A DNA stretch of 64,000 bases from the NCBI GenBank assembly GCA_964422145.1, contig CAYQZV010000001.1, positions 124,001-188,000 of the forward strand, given 5' to 3'. This document shows positions 52,932 to 61,198 of this stretch, piece after piece (position 1 is the stretch's first letter; each line of letters opens with the position of its first letter). The translations under genes were made by a program, and so were the position numbers. The notes beneath the pieces are model-generated. The model was not told the DNA's origin. It ran no database searches and was given only the letters and a program-made list of their open reading frames with translations. The DNA comes from JACNKV01 sp964422145 (GTDB lineage: Bacteria; Fidelibacterota; Marinisomatia; Marinisomatales; JACNKV01).

Positions 52932-53306
52932 ATGGTTGGTCATAATCAAACCGCCCCCTTTTTTGCAGTCGGGTTATTTGTTTTTTTGCTAACCGGGCTT
53001 AGTACTGTTTGGTTTGATTTTGGATCCTTTTGGCAAAGTTACTTGCTGGACATGGTTGGGCCGGCGTGGAGTTATATTTTGTTTCGAGGGTTGTTTACAA
53101 CGAGAGCTGATAATATATGGTTTCGATTTTTTACACCGCTTAAAACATTTCTATTGTTCTTGTTTTTCTGTTTCGGGGTTGAGCTGCTACAATTCTTTCA
53201 AGTGTATCCATCTACATTTGATCCCTTTGATTTTCTTGCCTATCTCTCTCTTCTTTTCCCTCTGTTTTTATTCGATTTTATTCGAGAGGGCACACATAAA
53301 CAATAA
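52932..53306 (+). CDS. Small VanZ/DUF2809-like membrane protein
   Basis: The 124-residue protein has four transmembrane helices. The segment FGVELLQFFQVYPSTFDPFDFLAYLSLLFPLFL resembles the VanZ/DUF2809 core, in which E-x-x-Q and D-x-x-A-Y are conserved; shortened, these are GVELLQFF and FDPFDFLAY. The function is unknown. It lies 10 bases after psuG and about 200 bases before the next gene. Confidence 0.75.
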   Translation: MVGHNQTAPFFAVGLFVFLLTGLSTVWFDFGSFWQSYLLDMVGPAWSYILFRGLFTTRADNIWFRFFTPLKTFLLFLFFCFGVELLQFFQVYPSTFDPFDFLAYLSLLFPLFLFDFIREGTHKQ

Positions 53307-53501
53307 ACCTGTCGTTATGGCTTTTTTGAAAATATGATAAAGAATAAGTCTCTTTTTTAATATCCATGCGAGACTATATCATTCGTTTCCGGCGTTTGAA
53401 ATATCAACATTTCCTGTTAACTTCATAGCGGAGGATTCTAAAGCTTTGTCTTTGCTCATCACAAAAAAACATCTAAACGGCTCTGATAATCACCAATAAT
53501 T

Positions 53502-54341
53502 ATGACCGATCTTCAGAAACACCGCAAGGATTCTTCAGGGTTTAAGCTATCAAAGTGGTATTTAGATTCAATAGATGAAAGCGGTCGTGTTTTTATCGGG
53601 TATGCCGCTGTATTGAGTTGGAAATCCATATCGTTATCATACAACAACAAGCTAATCAGCCTTCCCAATGAAAAAGCCTTGCAAGAATCTAGGTTTAAGA
53701 AATGTTCAACTCCTGAAAAAAAAGAAGGGAGCCTTGTTTGGAAGGATTCCCTTTTTAATATTAAAGGGCAATGGAAACAAAAAAGTTCTCCCCTATATGC
53801 AAGGATTTTTGAATCTGACGACGGTTTTTTAGATTGGGCCTGTTATCAACCTATTTCAGAATCTTTCGTCTCTATTGGCTCTGATCTTTCAATTAAAGGC
53901 TTGGGATATGCCGAACAATTAACCCTTGCGATTGAACCGTGGAAAATTCCCTTGGATCAACTCCGTTGGGGTCGATTCGTTTCTCAAGGTGATTCATTGG
54001 TTTGGATAGAAATAAAAAGCAGTAAAACGAAAGATTGGGTTTGGTATAACGGTGAGCGTACCACCGCTTCCTATATTGGTGAAGATCGGGTTGTTGTTGC
54101 AGATTTAGATGTTGAATTGTTTTTAACCCGTCGTCGTGTATTAGAAAAAGAAAAAAAGATCTTACAAATTGTGAAGGCTTTGTTAGCTTGGTTTCCCGGG
54201 CTTAATAAGATTGTAAAAAAATCCTTCTTAAATGCAAACGAAGTCAAGTGGTTAAGCCGAGGCGTTTTAAAATTATCTGGAAAAACGAAGAGTTCAGGCT
54301 GGGTAATTCACGAGAGGGTGGACTTTTCAGAAAGGAAATAA
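53502..54341 (+). CDS. Lipocalin-like protein distantly resembling CrtC/AttH family (function unknown)
   Basis: The 279-residue protein has no signal peptide or membrane segment. KGLGYAEQLTL, EPWKIPLDQLRWGRFVS and SLVWIEIKSSKTKDW recall the W-G-R and G-x-G-Y elements of carotenoid 1,2-hydratase-like (CrtC/AttH) lipocalin folds, but the match is weak and the tail (210-279) is basic and helical. I do not assign a function. Its stop is 3 bases before the ICMT/Lgt fusion gene, so the two are almost certainly co-expressed. Confidence 0.78.
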   Translation: MTDLQKHRKDSSGFKLSKWYLDSIDESGRVFIGYAAVLSWKSISLSYNNKLISLPNEKALQESRFKKCSTPEKKEGSLVWKDSLFNIKGQWKQKSSPLYARIFESDDGFLDWACYQPISESFVSIGSDLSIKGLGYAEQLTLAIEPWKIPLDQLRWGRFVSQGDSLVWIEIKSSKTKDWVWYNGERTTASYIGEDRVVVADLDVELFLTRRRVLEKEKKILQIVKALLAWFPGLNKIVKKSFLNANEVKWLSRGVLKLSGKTKSSGWVIHERVDFSERK

Positions 54342-54344
54342 ATT

Positions 54345-56225
54345 ATGAGCGCAATAAAGACTTTTATCGGGAAAATAATTTATGGAGCAATTTTTTTATT
54401 TTTCCTTCCATGTTTCCTTTGGATCTGGGGTTCGATGACTGAAAATATTGTTACGCTGTCGGCCGTTCAATCTTCTTTCTGGGGAATTGGACTTGTCGCC
54501 ATTGGCTTGGGTTTGCTCGTTTGGGCGATGATTGTTCTGATGAAACATGGAAAAGGCTTACCTATGAACGCCTATCCGCCGCCAAAATTAGTGAAAAGCG
54601 GGCCGTATTCTTTTTTAGATCACCCTATTTACACGGGGTTTGTTGCTTTGTTGGTTGGCTTTTCGCTTTACGCCGGTTCTTCCAGCGGCCTATGGATGGT
54701 AACCCCGGTTACGGCTTTGTGTATCGCTGCCCTGGTGCTTGGATATGAAAAAATTGACTTAAAAAAACGATTTCCAGAATATCGATCGGTTAGTTTTACG
54801 CTACTTTCAGGGACTTATGACAAGAAAGTCTCGTGGGGACACCGCTTGCTCGCTTTAATCCTGCCTTTTACCGTGTGGTTTGTATCAAATAAACTGCTGT
54901 TTTCACTGGTTGGTTGGAACCTTGTCTCAGATTTGGGCGGCGTTACTTACCTGTCTTTTGCCGCCTGGTTTCTAATGGCAATTTGCTTTTTACTTGTGGC
55001 GGTCTTTCCGTTCTTATTCGTATCCGCAAGAGAGTGTCGCGAAGGAATTATATCCCTTTTGATTGTTCTTGGATTAACATTCATTGTTTCAATTACCTTT
55101 CCGATCGCTGGGATCTATTGTTTCTACAGCAATTTCGATTCCGGTTTGGTTTTCCTGACCGTTCATCCCGGTTTAATCTTTTTGTTTACACAATTATATT
55201 CTCGTGCGTTTAGCCGGGTGAAGTTTCTTTTGCGCGGTGTTGGCGTCGTTTTCTCCGTGTTGTTGTCTATTAAAACAGCTTCTCCTGCACTGTCATTTAT
55301 TTCCGGGGTCTTTATTTTCTGGGTGGTCGATCAGCGACGATTTTTGTGGCTAAAACTTTGTGCGCTTTCTGAGTATGTTGCTAATTCTTGGTCAGAGTGG
55401 ACTTTCGGATCTTTGCGAATCATAAACCATGGTCTATATGTTGGCTTTGGAGCTTTTGTTGGTGTGTTGATGGCGGGTTGGCTTGCCGGAAAACAAATCG
55501 TTTGGGCAATTGTTATTTTTTCAATTATCGGTCTCGTCTTTTCTGCTCTTTGGGCTCAAATAATTGAAGGGTCTGAAAAACTTAAACGACCTTTTGGTTA
55601 CTACGGGTCTCTTGTTGGAATGATTTTTGGAATCCCCGTTTTATGGCTGCTAGATTATCCCGTGTGGCTTGTCATCGGGGTTTTGTCTGTGTTCATGCCT
55701 TGGGTGCAGGCTATCGGAAGGCTCCGCTGTCTAATTAATGGATGTTGTCACGGTAGTCCTGTGGAAAATGAAAGCCATGGAATTCGTTATTATCATCCCC
55801 GATCGCGTGTTTGCGGACTTTCCGAATTAAAGGGCGTCGCCCTACACCCAACTCCGCTTTATTCTATCCTGTGGTTGTTTATTGTTGGCTTGTTTCTTTT
55901 AGCCCTTTGGCTTAACGGCGCAACCTACAGTATTATTGCGGGAATGTATTTAATATTAACGGGAGTGGGTCGGTTTGTAGAAGAGGCCTATCGCGGAGAA
56001 GTTCAAACAAAAATTTTATATGGACTTCGCTTATACCAATGGACAGCTATTGCAACTGTTTTTATCGGGATTCTTGTAACATGCCTACCTGTTCCTCGAG
56101 CCCCTGTTCATGTCGTTTATGATTTAAGCATATTATCTGCTGCGCTGCTTTTGGGTTTGATTACCTTCTTAGCAATGGGGGTTGATTTTCCAAAATCGAA
56201 TAAACGATTTTCACGATTGGTGTAA
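54345..56225 (+). CDS. Fused ICMT-like / membrane / Lgt-like protein
   Basis: The 626-residue membrane protein has some 15 or more hydrophobic segments. The N-terminal part (~1-150) carries the ICMT/PEMT-like block SGPYSFLDHPIYTGF followed by YEKIDLKKRFPEYR. The middle (~165-360) is hydrophobic with a TVHPGLIFLF...YSRAFSRVKF pattern that may be a degenerate PAP2 fold. The C-terminal part (~370-600) resembles prolipoprotein diacylglyceryl transferase: GRLRCLINGCCHGSP, ALHPTPLYSILW and GRFVEEAYRGE. It may transfer and modify lipid groups, but no one activity can be assigned. It is 3 bases from the lipocalin-like gene and 33 from the decarboxylase-like gene. Confidence 0.85.
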   Translation: MSAIKTFIGKIIYGAIFLFFLPCFLWIWGSMTENIVTLSAVQSSFWGIGLVAIGLGLLVWAMIVLMKHGKGLPMNAYPPPKLVKSGPYSFLDHPIYTGFVALLVGFSLYAGSSSGLWMVTPVTALCIAALVLGYEKIDLKKRFPEYRSVSFTLLSGTYDKKVSWGHRLLALILPFTVWFVSNKLLFSLVGWNLVSDLGGVTYLSFAAWFLMAICFLLVAVFPFLFVSARECREGIISLLIVLGLTFIVSITFPIAGIYCFYSNFDSGLVFLTVHPGLIFLFTQLYSRAFSRVKFLLRGVGVVFSVLLSIKTASPALSFISGVFIFWVVDQRRFLWLKLCALSEYVANSWSEWTFGSLRIINHGLYVGFGAFVGVLMAGWLAGKQIVWAIVIFSIIGLVFSALWAQIIEGSEKLKRPFGYYGSLVGMIFGIPVLWLLDYPVWLVIGVLSVFMPWVQAIGRLRCLINGCCHGSPVENESHGIRYYHPRSRVCGLSELKGVALHPTPLYSILWLFIVGLFLLALWLNGATYSIIAGMYLILTGVGRFVEEAYRGEVQTKILYGLRLYQWTAIATVFIGILVTCLPVPRAPVHVVYDLSILSAALLLGLITFLAMGVDFPKSNKRFSRLV

Positions 56226-56258
56226 CCTTTTAGGAATGTAAAGTTTCAAAAACAGACT

Positions 56259-57401
56259 ATGAACATTCTCCGGCTTATATCACAATATGGAACCCCGATC
56301 TATGTATATGATGAACAGATAATTATTGATAATTATCAGCTTATTTGTCGCTCAATTCCTTATGAAAACAAACAGATTCATTTTGCGGCAATGTGCAATA
56401 ATCATCCAAAGATTCTTCACCTTTTACGCCAAAACGGATGTTCGGTTCAGATCAACTCATTTAATGAGCTAAGCGTTGTGAGGCAGGCTGGTTTTCCCTG
56501 CAATAAAATTTCTTATACATCCACCGGATTAAGTGAAAAAATGTTACGGAGGTTGGTCGAGGAAGGTATTCAGATCAACTTAGATTCTGTTGAAGAAGTT
56601 GAGAAATATTGCCGAATCAACCTCGGTGGAAAGTTTGGTGTGCGGATTAAAATGCGTGAAGACATTGAGCTACCCGTTGACCACACCAATTCCCCGAAAA
56701 ATTCAGATGTCGGAATTCATGTTGAGGACTTTGGTCGAGTAATAAAACTGGCTGAAAAAAACCGATGTTCCATCAATGGTATTCATGGGTATCTTGCTTC
56801 AAATATTTTAGATCCAAACCCGTTTATTTTGTCCTCTAATTTTATGATTAAATGTGCAGAACACTTCCCGGATTTGACCTATGTTAATTTCGGCAGCGGT
56901 TTTGGTGTGCCCAATAAACCTGACGAGCCTGCATTTGATTTTGCCGGAGTTGGGGCTCATTATTCTCATGTAATCAAACAGCTGTCTAAAAAGCTTAAAA
57001 GAAATATTCAAATTAAGATTGAACCCGGCCGCTCAATCCTTGGAGTAGCCGGAACGCTGTATACAAAAGTAACGAACATTAAGCAGCTGTCCGATAAAAA
57101 ACAAATCGCTGTCGATGCTGGTTTCGGGGAGTTTTCCCGCCCGAATATATACGATGCTTGGCATGAAATTCAGGTGGTGGAAAAATCTAAAGATCCTCAA
57201 TTATATGATGTGAGGGGGAACACTGCGCTCCAATCTGATTTTTTAGGCAGAGATCGTATGCTTCCAGAAGTAAAAGAGGGTGATGTTTTGATTATAAAAA
57301 ATACAGGGGCTTATGGGTTTGTGATGGCTTCGGGATTTCCCGGGAAAAAACTGCCGCCACAACTATTGATTCGCTCTGATAAAAGCGTTGTCTTGTTATA
57401 A
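56259..57401 (+). CDS. Fold-III decarboxylase homologue lacking the PLP lysine and active-site cysteine
   Basis: The 380-residue protein has the alanine-racemase-like barrel and C-terminal beta domain of ornithine/diaminopimelate decarboxylases: YGTPIYVYDEQ, NGCSVQINSFNEL, GIHGYLASNIL, FGSGFGVP, IEPGRSILGVAGT, DAGFGEFSRPNIYDAWH and NTGAYGFVMAS. The strand that should hold the PLP lysine (AVKAN/AAKA) reads FAAMCNNHPKI, so methionine replaces lysine, and the GPxCES segment reads GNTALQSD without the cysteine. The pyridoxal-phosphate-binding Gly-rich loop and EPGR are kept. It may be a pseudoenzyme or have changed chemistry. Start ATG at 56259. Confidence 0.88.
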   Translation: MNILRLISQYGTPIYVYDEQIIIDNYQLICRSIPYENKQIHFAAMCNNHPKILHLLRQNGCSVQINSFNELSVVRQAGFPCNKISYTSTGLSEKMLRRLVEEGIQINLDSVEEVEKYCRINLGGKFGVRIKMREDIELPVDHTNSPKNSDVGIHVEDFGRVIKLAEKNRCSINGIHGYLASNILDPNPFILSSNFMIKCAEHFPDLTYVNFGSGFGVPNKPDEPAFDFAGVGAHYSHVIKQLSKKLKRNIQIKIEPGRSILGVAGTLYTKVTNIKQLSDKKQIAVDAGFGEFSRPNIYDAWHEIQVVEKSKDPQLYDVRGNTALQSDFLGRDRMLPEVKEGDVLIIKNTGAYGFVMASGFPGKKLPPQLLIRSDKSVVLL

Positions 57402-57420
57402 CAACCGGTTTTATTTCATT

Positions 57421-57969
57421 TTAAAGGAAATTGATTATATTGTGTAAGGCTTGAATGTTTTTTTTGTTTATCTCTCCGCCGATTCCCCGTACAGATAAGC
57501 CGCAGTAATATAAAACAGGGGTGGAAAATCCTGCTGCCTCACTCCATGCGATGTTTTCATCCTTTTCGTTTTCAAGACCGGTACGACCAATGGTATGTAC
57601 AGTGGCTTTTTGAAGACCGTCCACATCCATATAAATATGACTTAGATCGGGAAATCTTGGCCGGTTTTCAAATGGAGTAACTCCTCGTAAAAAATTCAAT
57701 CCAGAGCGATTAACGTGATCTTTTATCGCGATAAGACCTTCGGTGTTTTTAGTTGCATCAACAAAGATCACGCTTTCAATCTTTAATCTGTTTTTCAGCT
57801 GTGTAATTGTTTTTGGATTGATATGTGATTCGTCTAAAACCTCTGGATAAATTATTCTCACACCATTAAACATACCAACATTATGCTTTTCAATAATTTC
57901 TATGTTATTCGTGTTAAAGCCCCACTCTGAAGGGTTTCTTGTAAAATATAAATTTTTAATCGTTGCCAT
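57421..57969 (-). CDS. Short purine-nucleoside-phosphorylase-like protein
   Basis: The 182-residue protein shares the PNP-family core elements IKDHVNRSGLNFLRG and ENRPRFPDLSHIY (compare DHINLTGxNPL and RFPDMSxAY) and a C-terminal AAGFSTPVLYYCGLSVRGIGG that matches the VPEVxxARxxGxxVLGIS strand pair. It lacks about a third of a normal PNP, including the N-terminal phosphate loops. It is possibly a reduced or diverged phosphorylase. It is the last gene downstream of the PLP-protein gene (3-base gap), transcribed with the gyrase operon. Confidence 0.78.
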   Translation of the reverse strand: MATIKNLYFTRNPSEWGFNTNNIEIIEKHNVGMFNGVRIIYPEVLDESHINPKTITQLKNRLKIESVIFVDATKNTEGLIAIKDHVNRSGLNFLRGVTPFENRPRFPDLSHIYMDVDGLQKATVHTIGRTGLENEKDENIAWSEAAGFSTPVLYYCGLSVRGIGGEINKKNIQALHNIINFL

Positions 57970-57972
57970 GTT

Positions 57973-58668
57973 TTATTTTACCGTTCTTGTGCCAAAAAGG
58001 GCCGTTCCAAGCCGCACCATTGTGCTTCCTTCTTCCACTGCAATTTCATAATCTCCGCTCATCCCGATGGATAACTCATCAAGCTGGTGATGATGGTGCG
58101 GTCGCTGTTTGTTGATTGTCTCAAATACGTTTCGAAGCTGAATAAACGATGATCGAATTTCATCTGTGTTTCGTGTTAACGGGCCGACGGTCATCAGTCC
58201 TTTGACAGATATGTTTTCTATCTCCAAACACGCCAGCATGGTTTGAATGTCGTTTGGATCAAATCCTGATTTTCGTACCTCTCCGCTTGTATTGACTTCC
58301 AGCAGCGCATGGATTTTTTTATCAATTTCTTTTGCCTTGGCTGATATTTTGTTCGCTAGTTTCAGTGAATCAATGGAGTCAATAGTGTCGAATAGCTTGA
58401 CGGCTTTCACGGCTTTGTTTGTTTGGAGATGTCCGATCATTCGTTTCGTCACGGCTGGGAGGTCAGGCAGTTGCGGAAACTTTTGTTCGGCTTCCTGAAT
58501 TCGGTTTTCGCCGATGTGGACAATCCCTGCGTCATGAACCCGCTCAATAAACTCAGCAGGATGGGTTTTTGTGACCGCAACAATCGTTACGGTGTGAGTT
58601 TGCCCGCTTCGGTTAAGCGCGTCGTGGATCTTGGTTTGAACACGACTGAGGTTTTCAGCTAAACTCAC
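57973..58668 (-). CDS. YggS/PROSC-family PLP homeostasis protein
   Basis: The 231-residue protein has the single-domain PLP barrel of the YggS family: VAVTKTHPAE with the PLP lysine, HIGENRIQEAEQKF, HLQTNKAVKAV, GLMTVGPL, LSIGMSGDYEIAVEEGST and VRLGTALFG. Members buffer pyridoxal phosphate and affect amino-acid pools. The start is GTG at 58668, overlapping the gyrA stop (GTGA), so it is translationally coupled with gyrA. Confidence 0.95.
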   Translation of the reverse strand: MSLAENLSRVQTKIHDALNRSGQTHTVTIVAVTKTHPAEFIERVHDAGIVHIGENRIQEAEQKFPQLPDLPAVTKRMIGHLQTNKAVKAVKLFDTIDSIDSLKLANKISAKAKEIDKKIHALLEVNTSGEVRKSGFDPNDIQTMLACLEIENISVKGLMTVGPLTRNTDEIRSSFIQLRNVFETINKQRPHHHHQLDELSIGMSGDYEIAVEEGSTMVRLGTALFGTRTVK

Positions 58669-61160
58669 TGCTCGCTCGGAACGACTCCTTCAATATTTAA
58701 TTGATCCGCTTTGGGTGTTTCATCTTTCTTTTCATCTTCATGTACAACCCGTGTTATCGATGAAATACTCGCACCTTCATCTAATTTGATGAGCTTGACC
58801 CCTTGTGTAACACGTCCGATTGTCCGGATGTCCGCAACGGGTTGACGCATCAAAACACCTCTGTCTGAGATCACAATCAAATCATCCTGATCTACGACTT
58901 CCATGATAGCAACCATTTTTCCGACCTTGTCGGTTGTCCGCATGGTCATCACACCTTTTCCACCTCTGGTTTGCGTTCGATACTGAATAATATCCGTTCG
59001 TTTTCCGAATCCTTTTTCGGTCGCAACTAATATAGTTCCTTCACGCTTTACAACCAGCATTCCGACCACCTGATCGTTTTTCGAGCTGAGTGTGATCCCT
59101 TTAACACCCATTGTCTTTCTTCCACTGGGACGAATATTGTTTTCGGAGAATCGAATGGATTTTCCTTCCCTTGTTCCGAGAAGAATGTCGTTTTCGCCGT
59201 CGGTGATTTTAGCTTCAATCAGCTTATCGTTTTCACGGATATCAATGGCATAAATTCCGCCTTTTCTCGGATTCCCATACGCTGACAAGACCGTCTTCTT
59301 TACTATTCCGTTCTGGGTCGCCATCACGATATAGCGATCATCGTCGAACTCTTTTACACTGACATAGGCTTCTATTTTCTCACCAGGCTCACATCCAATG
59401 ATATTTACGATTGCCCGTCCTTTAGCGGCACGTCCACCCTGGGGAACATCATACACTTTCAACCAATAACATTTTCCGCGATCTGTAAAGAAAAGCAGAT
59501 AGTCGTGTGTGTTCGCAATAAATAAATGTTCGACGAAATCTTCTTCGCGAGAGCCTGCGCCTTGAATTCCTCGTCCTCCGCGCCGTTGACTACGATAGGT
59601 AGATACGGCTGTACGTTTGATATAACCGTTGTGTGTTACGGTAAGAACCATATCCTCTTGCGCAATCATATCTTCAATGGAGAATTCTGCTCCGAATGGT
59701 AAAATCTCTGTTCGTCTTTCATCTCCGTATTGCGATTGAATTGCCAACAATTCGGATTTAATGATTTCCATCCGTTGTTTTTTGTTTTCCAGGATTCCTT
59801 TTAGGTGAGCGATCGTTTTTAAAAGCTCTTTGTACTCTTCAACAATCTTTCCGACCTCTAAACCGGTTAACCGTTGTAGGCGCATGTCTAAAATGGCCTG
59901 AGCCTGTTTTTCAGAAAGGTCAAAGGAGTTCATTAATCCCTCTTTTGCAACCAGAGGATCTTTACTGCCGCGGATGATCGTAATCACTTCATCAATATTA
60001 TCTAAAGCAATTTTCAATCCTTCTAAAATATGTGCCCGGGCTTCTGCCTGTGACAAATCAAATTGTGTCCGCTTTACAATGATGTCATGACGAAAATCTA
60101 TAAAGTGGCTCAGAATTTGTTTTAACGTCATCACTTTTGGTACACCATTAACCAAAGCCAATAGAATCATTCCAAACGTGTCCTGGAGTTGGGTATGTTT
60201 ATACAGCTGGTTTAAAATGACTTCAGGGATAGCGTCTCTCTTTATATCAATGACAATTCGGATGCCGTCTTTATCCGATTCATCGCGAATATCGGTAATA
60301 CCTTCAATTTTCTTATCTCGGGCTAAGTCTGCAATTTTTTCAATCAAGTAAGCCTTGTTCACCTGGAAAGGCAGTTCGCTGATAATGATGGTCTCTTTTC
60401 CAGATTTCTGCATTTCAACAAATGCCCGGGCGCGTACTTTTATTTTACCCCTTCCGGTTGAGTAAGCTTCTTTAATTCCGCCAACCCCCATAATTATTCC
60501 GGCGGTTGGAAAATCCGGGCCTTTAATGAATTCTATCAGTTCATCAACTGTGGTCTCCGGATTGTCAATGAGCGCAACTAAACCACTGATCACTTCATTA
60601 AGGTTGTGCGGTGGAATTTTTGTGGCCATTCCAACAGCAATTCCTTCAGAGCCGTTGATCAGCAGGTTTGGCAGCATGGATGGCAGGACAACCGGTTCTT
60701 TTAATGTTTCATCAAAGTTCAGTGTCCAATCAACCGTTTCTTTTTCAAGGTCTTTTAGAAGTTCGCTTCCCATTCGCGTCATTCTAGACTCGGTATAACG
60801 CATGGCGGCCGCATTGTCTCCATCGATCGAACCAAAGTTTCCTTGGCCGTCAATCAGTTCATAGCGCATTGAAAAGCTTTGGGCCATGCGTACCAGCGCA
60901 TCATAAACAGACGAATCTCCGTGCGGGTGATATTTACCTAAGACATCACCAACAATACGTGCGGACTTTTTATACGGCCTGTTCCATTGAGAGCCAAGTT
61001 CGCTCATCCCGTAAAGAATTCGACGATGAACTGGCTTTAAACCATCTCTGACATCCGGCAGCGCCCTTGAGACGATAACGGACATCGAGTAGTTCAAATA
61101 ACTTTCTCGCATCTCTTCGACAATATCTCGATTGATCGTATTTTCTCGTGCAATATCCAC
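58665..61160 (-). CDS. gyrA: DNA gyrase subunit A
   Basis: The 831-residue subunit has the breakage-reunion domain with catalytic Tyr in AAMRYTESRM (about 120) and LPDVRDGLKPVHRRILYGM near the N-terminus, and then six C-terminal wrapping repeats (for example YRSQRRGGRGIQGAG and YRTQTRGGKGVMTM, the GyrA-box). The quinolone-determining region reads HPHGDSSVYDALVRMAQ with serine and aspartate as in susceptible E. coli. The GyrA-box (QRRGGRG) marks gyrase rather than topoisomerase IV. It follows gyrB by about 38 bases. Confidence 0.97.
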   Translation of the reverse strand: MDIARENTINRDIVEEMRESYLNYSMSVIVSRALPDVRDGLKPVHRRILYGMSELGSQWNRPYKKSARIVGDVLGKYHPHGDSSVYDALVRMAQSFSMRYELIDGQGNFGSIDGDNAAAMRYTESRMTRMGSELLKDLEKETVDWTLNFDETLKEPVVLPSMLPNLLINGSEGIAVGMATKIPPHNLNEVISGLVALIDNPETTVDELIEFIKGPDFPTAGIIMGVGGIKEAYSTGRGKIKVRARAFVEMQKSGKETIIISELPFQVNKAYLIEKIADLARDKKIEGITDIRDESDKDGIRIVIDIKRDAIPEVILNQLYKHTQLQDTFGMILLALVNGVPKVMTLKQILSHFIDFRHDIIVKRTQFDLSQAEARAHILEGLKIALDNIDEVITIIRGSKDPLVAKEGLMNSFDLSEKQAQAILDMRLQRLTGLEVGKIVEEYKELLKTIAHLKGILENKKQRMEIIKSELLAIQSQYGDERRTEILPFGAEFSIEDMIAQEDMVLTVTHNGYIKRTAVSTYRSQRRGGRGIQGAGSREEDFVEHLFIANTHDYLLFFTDRGKCYWLKVYDVPQGGRAAKGRAIVNIIGCEPGEKIEAYVSVKEFDDDRYIVMATQNGIVKKTVLSAYGNPRKGGIYAIDIRENDKLIEAKITDGENDILLGTREGKSIRFSENNIRPSGRKTMGVKGITLSSKNDQVVGMLVVKREGTILVATEKGFGKRTDIIQYRTQTRGGKGVMTMRTTDKVGKMVAIMEVVDQDDLIVISDRGVLMRQPVADIRTIGRVTQGVKLIKLDEGASISSITRVVHEDEKKDETPKADQLNIEGVVPSEQ

Positions 61161-61198
61161 TTTTATTCCTTTATAATTCTTATCAATTCTTTTTATTC

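Noticed and set aside
56259..57401. A normal diaminopimelate or ornithine decarboxylase
   Set aside because: The PLP lysine and active-site cysteine are both absent, so a functional name would mislead.
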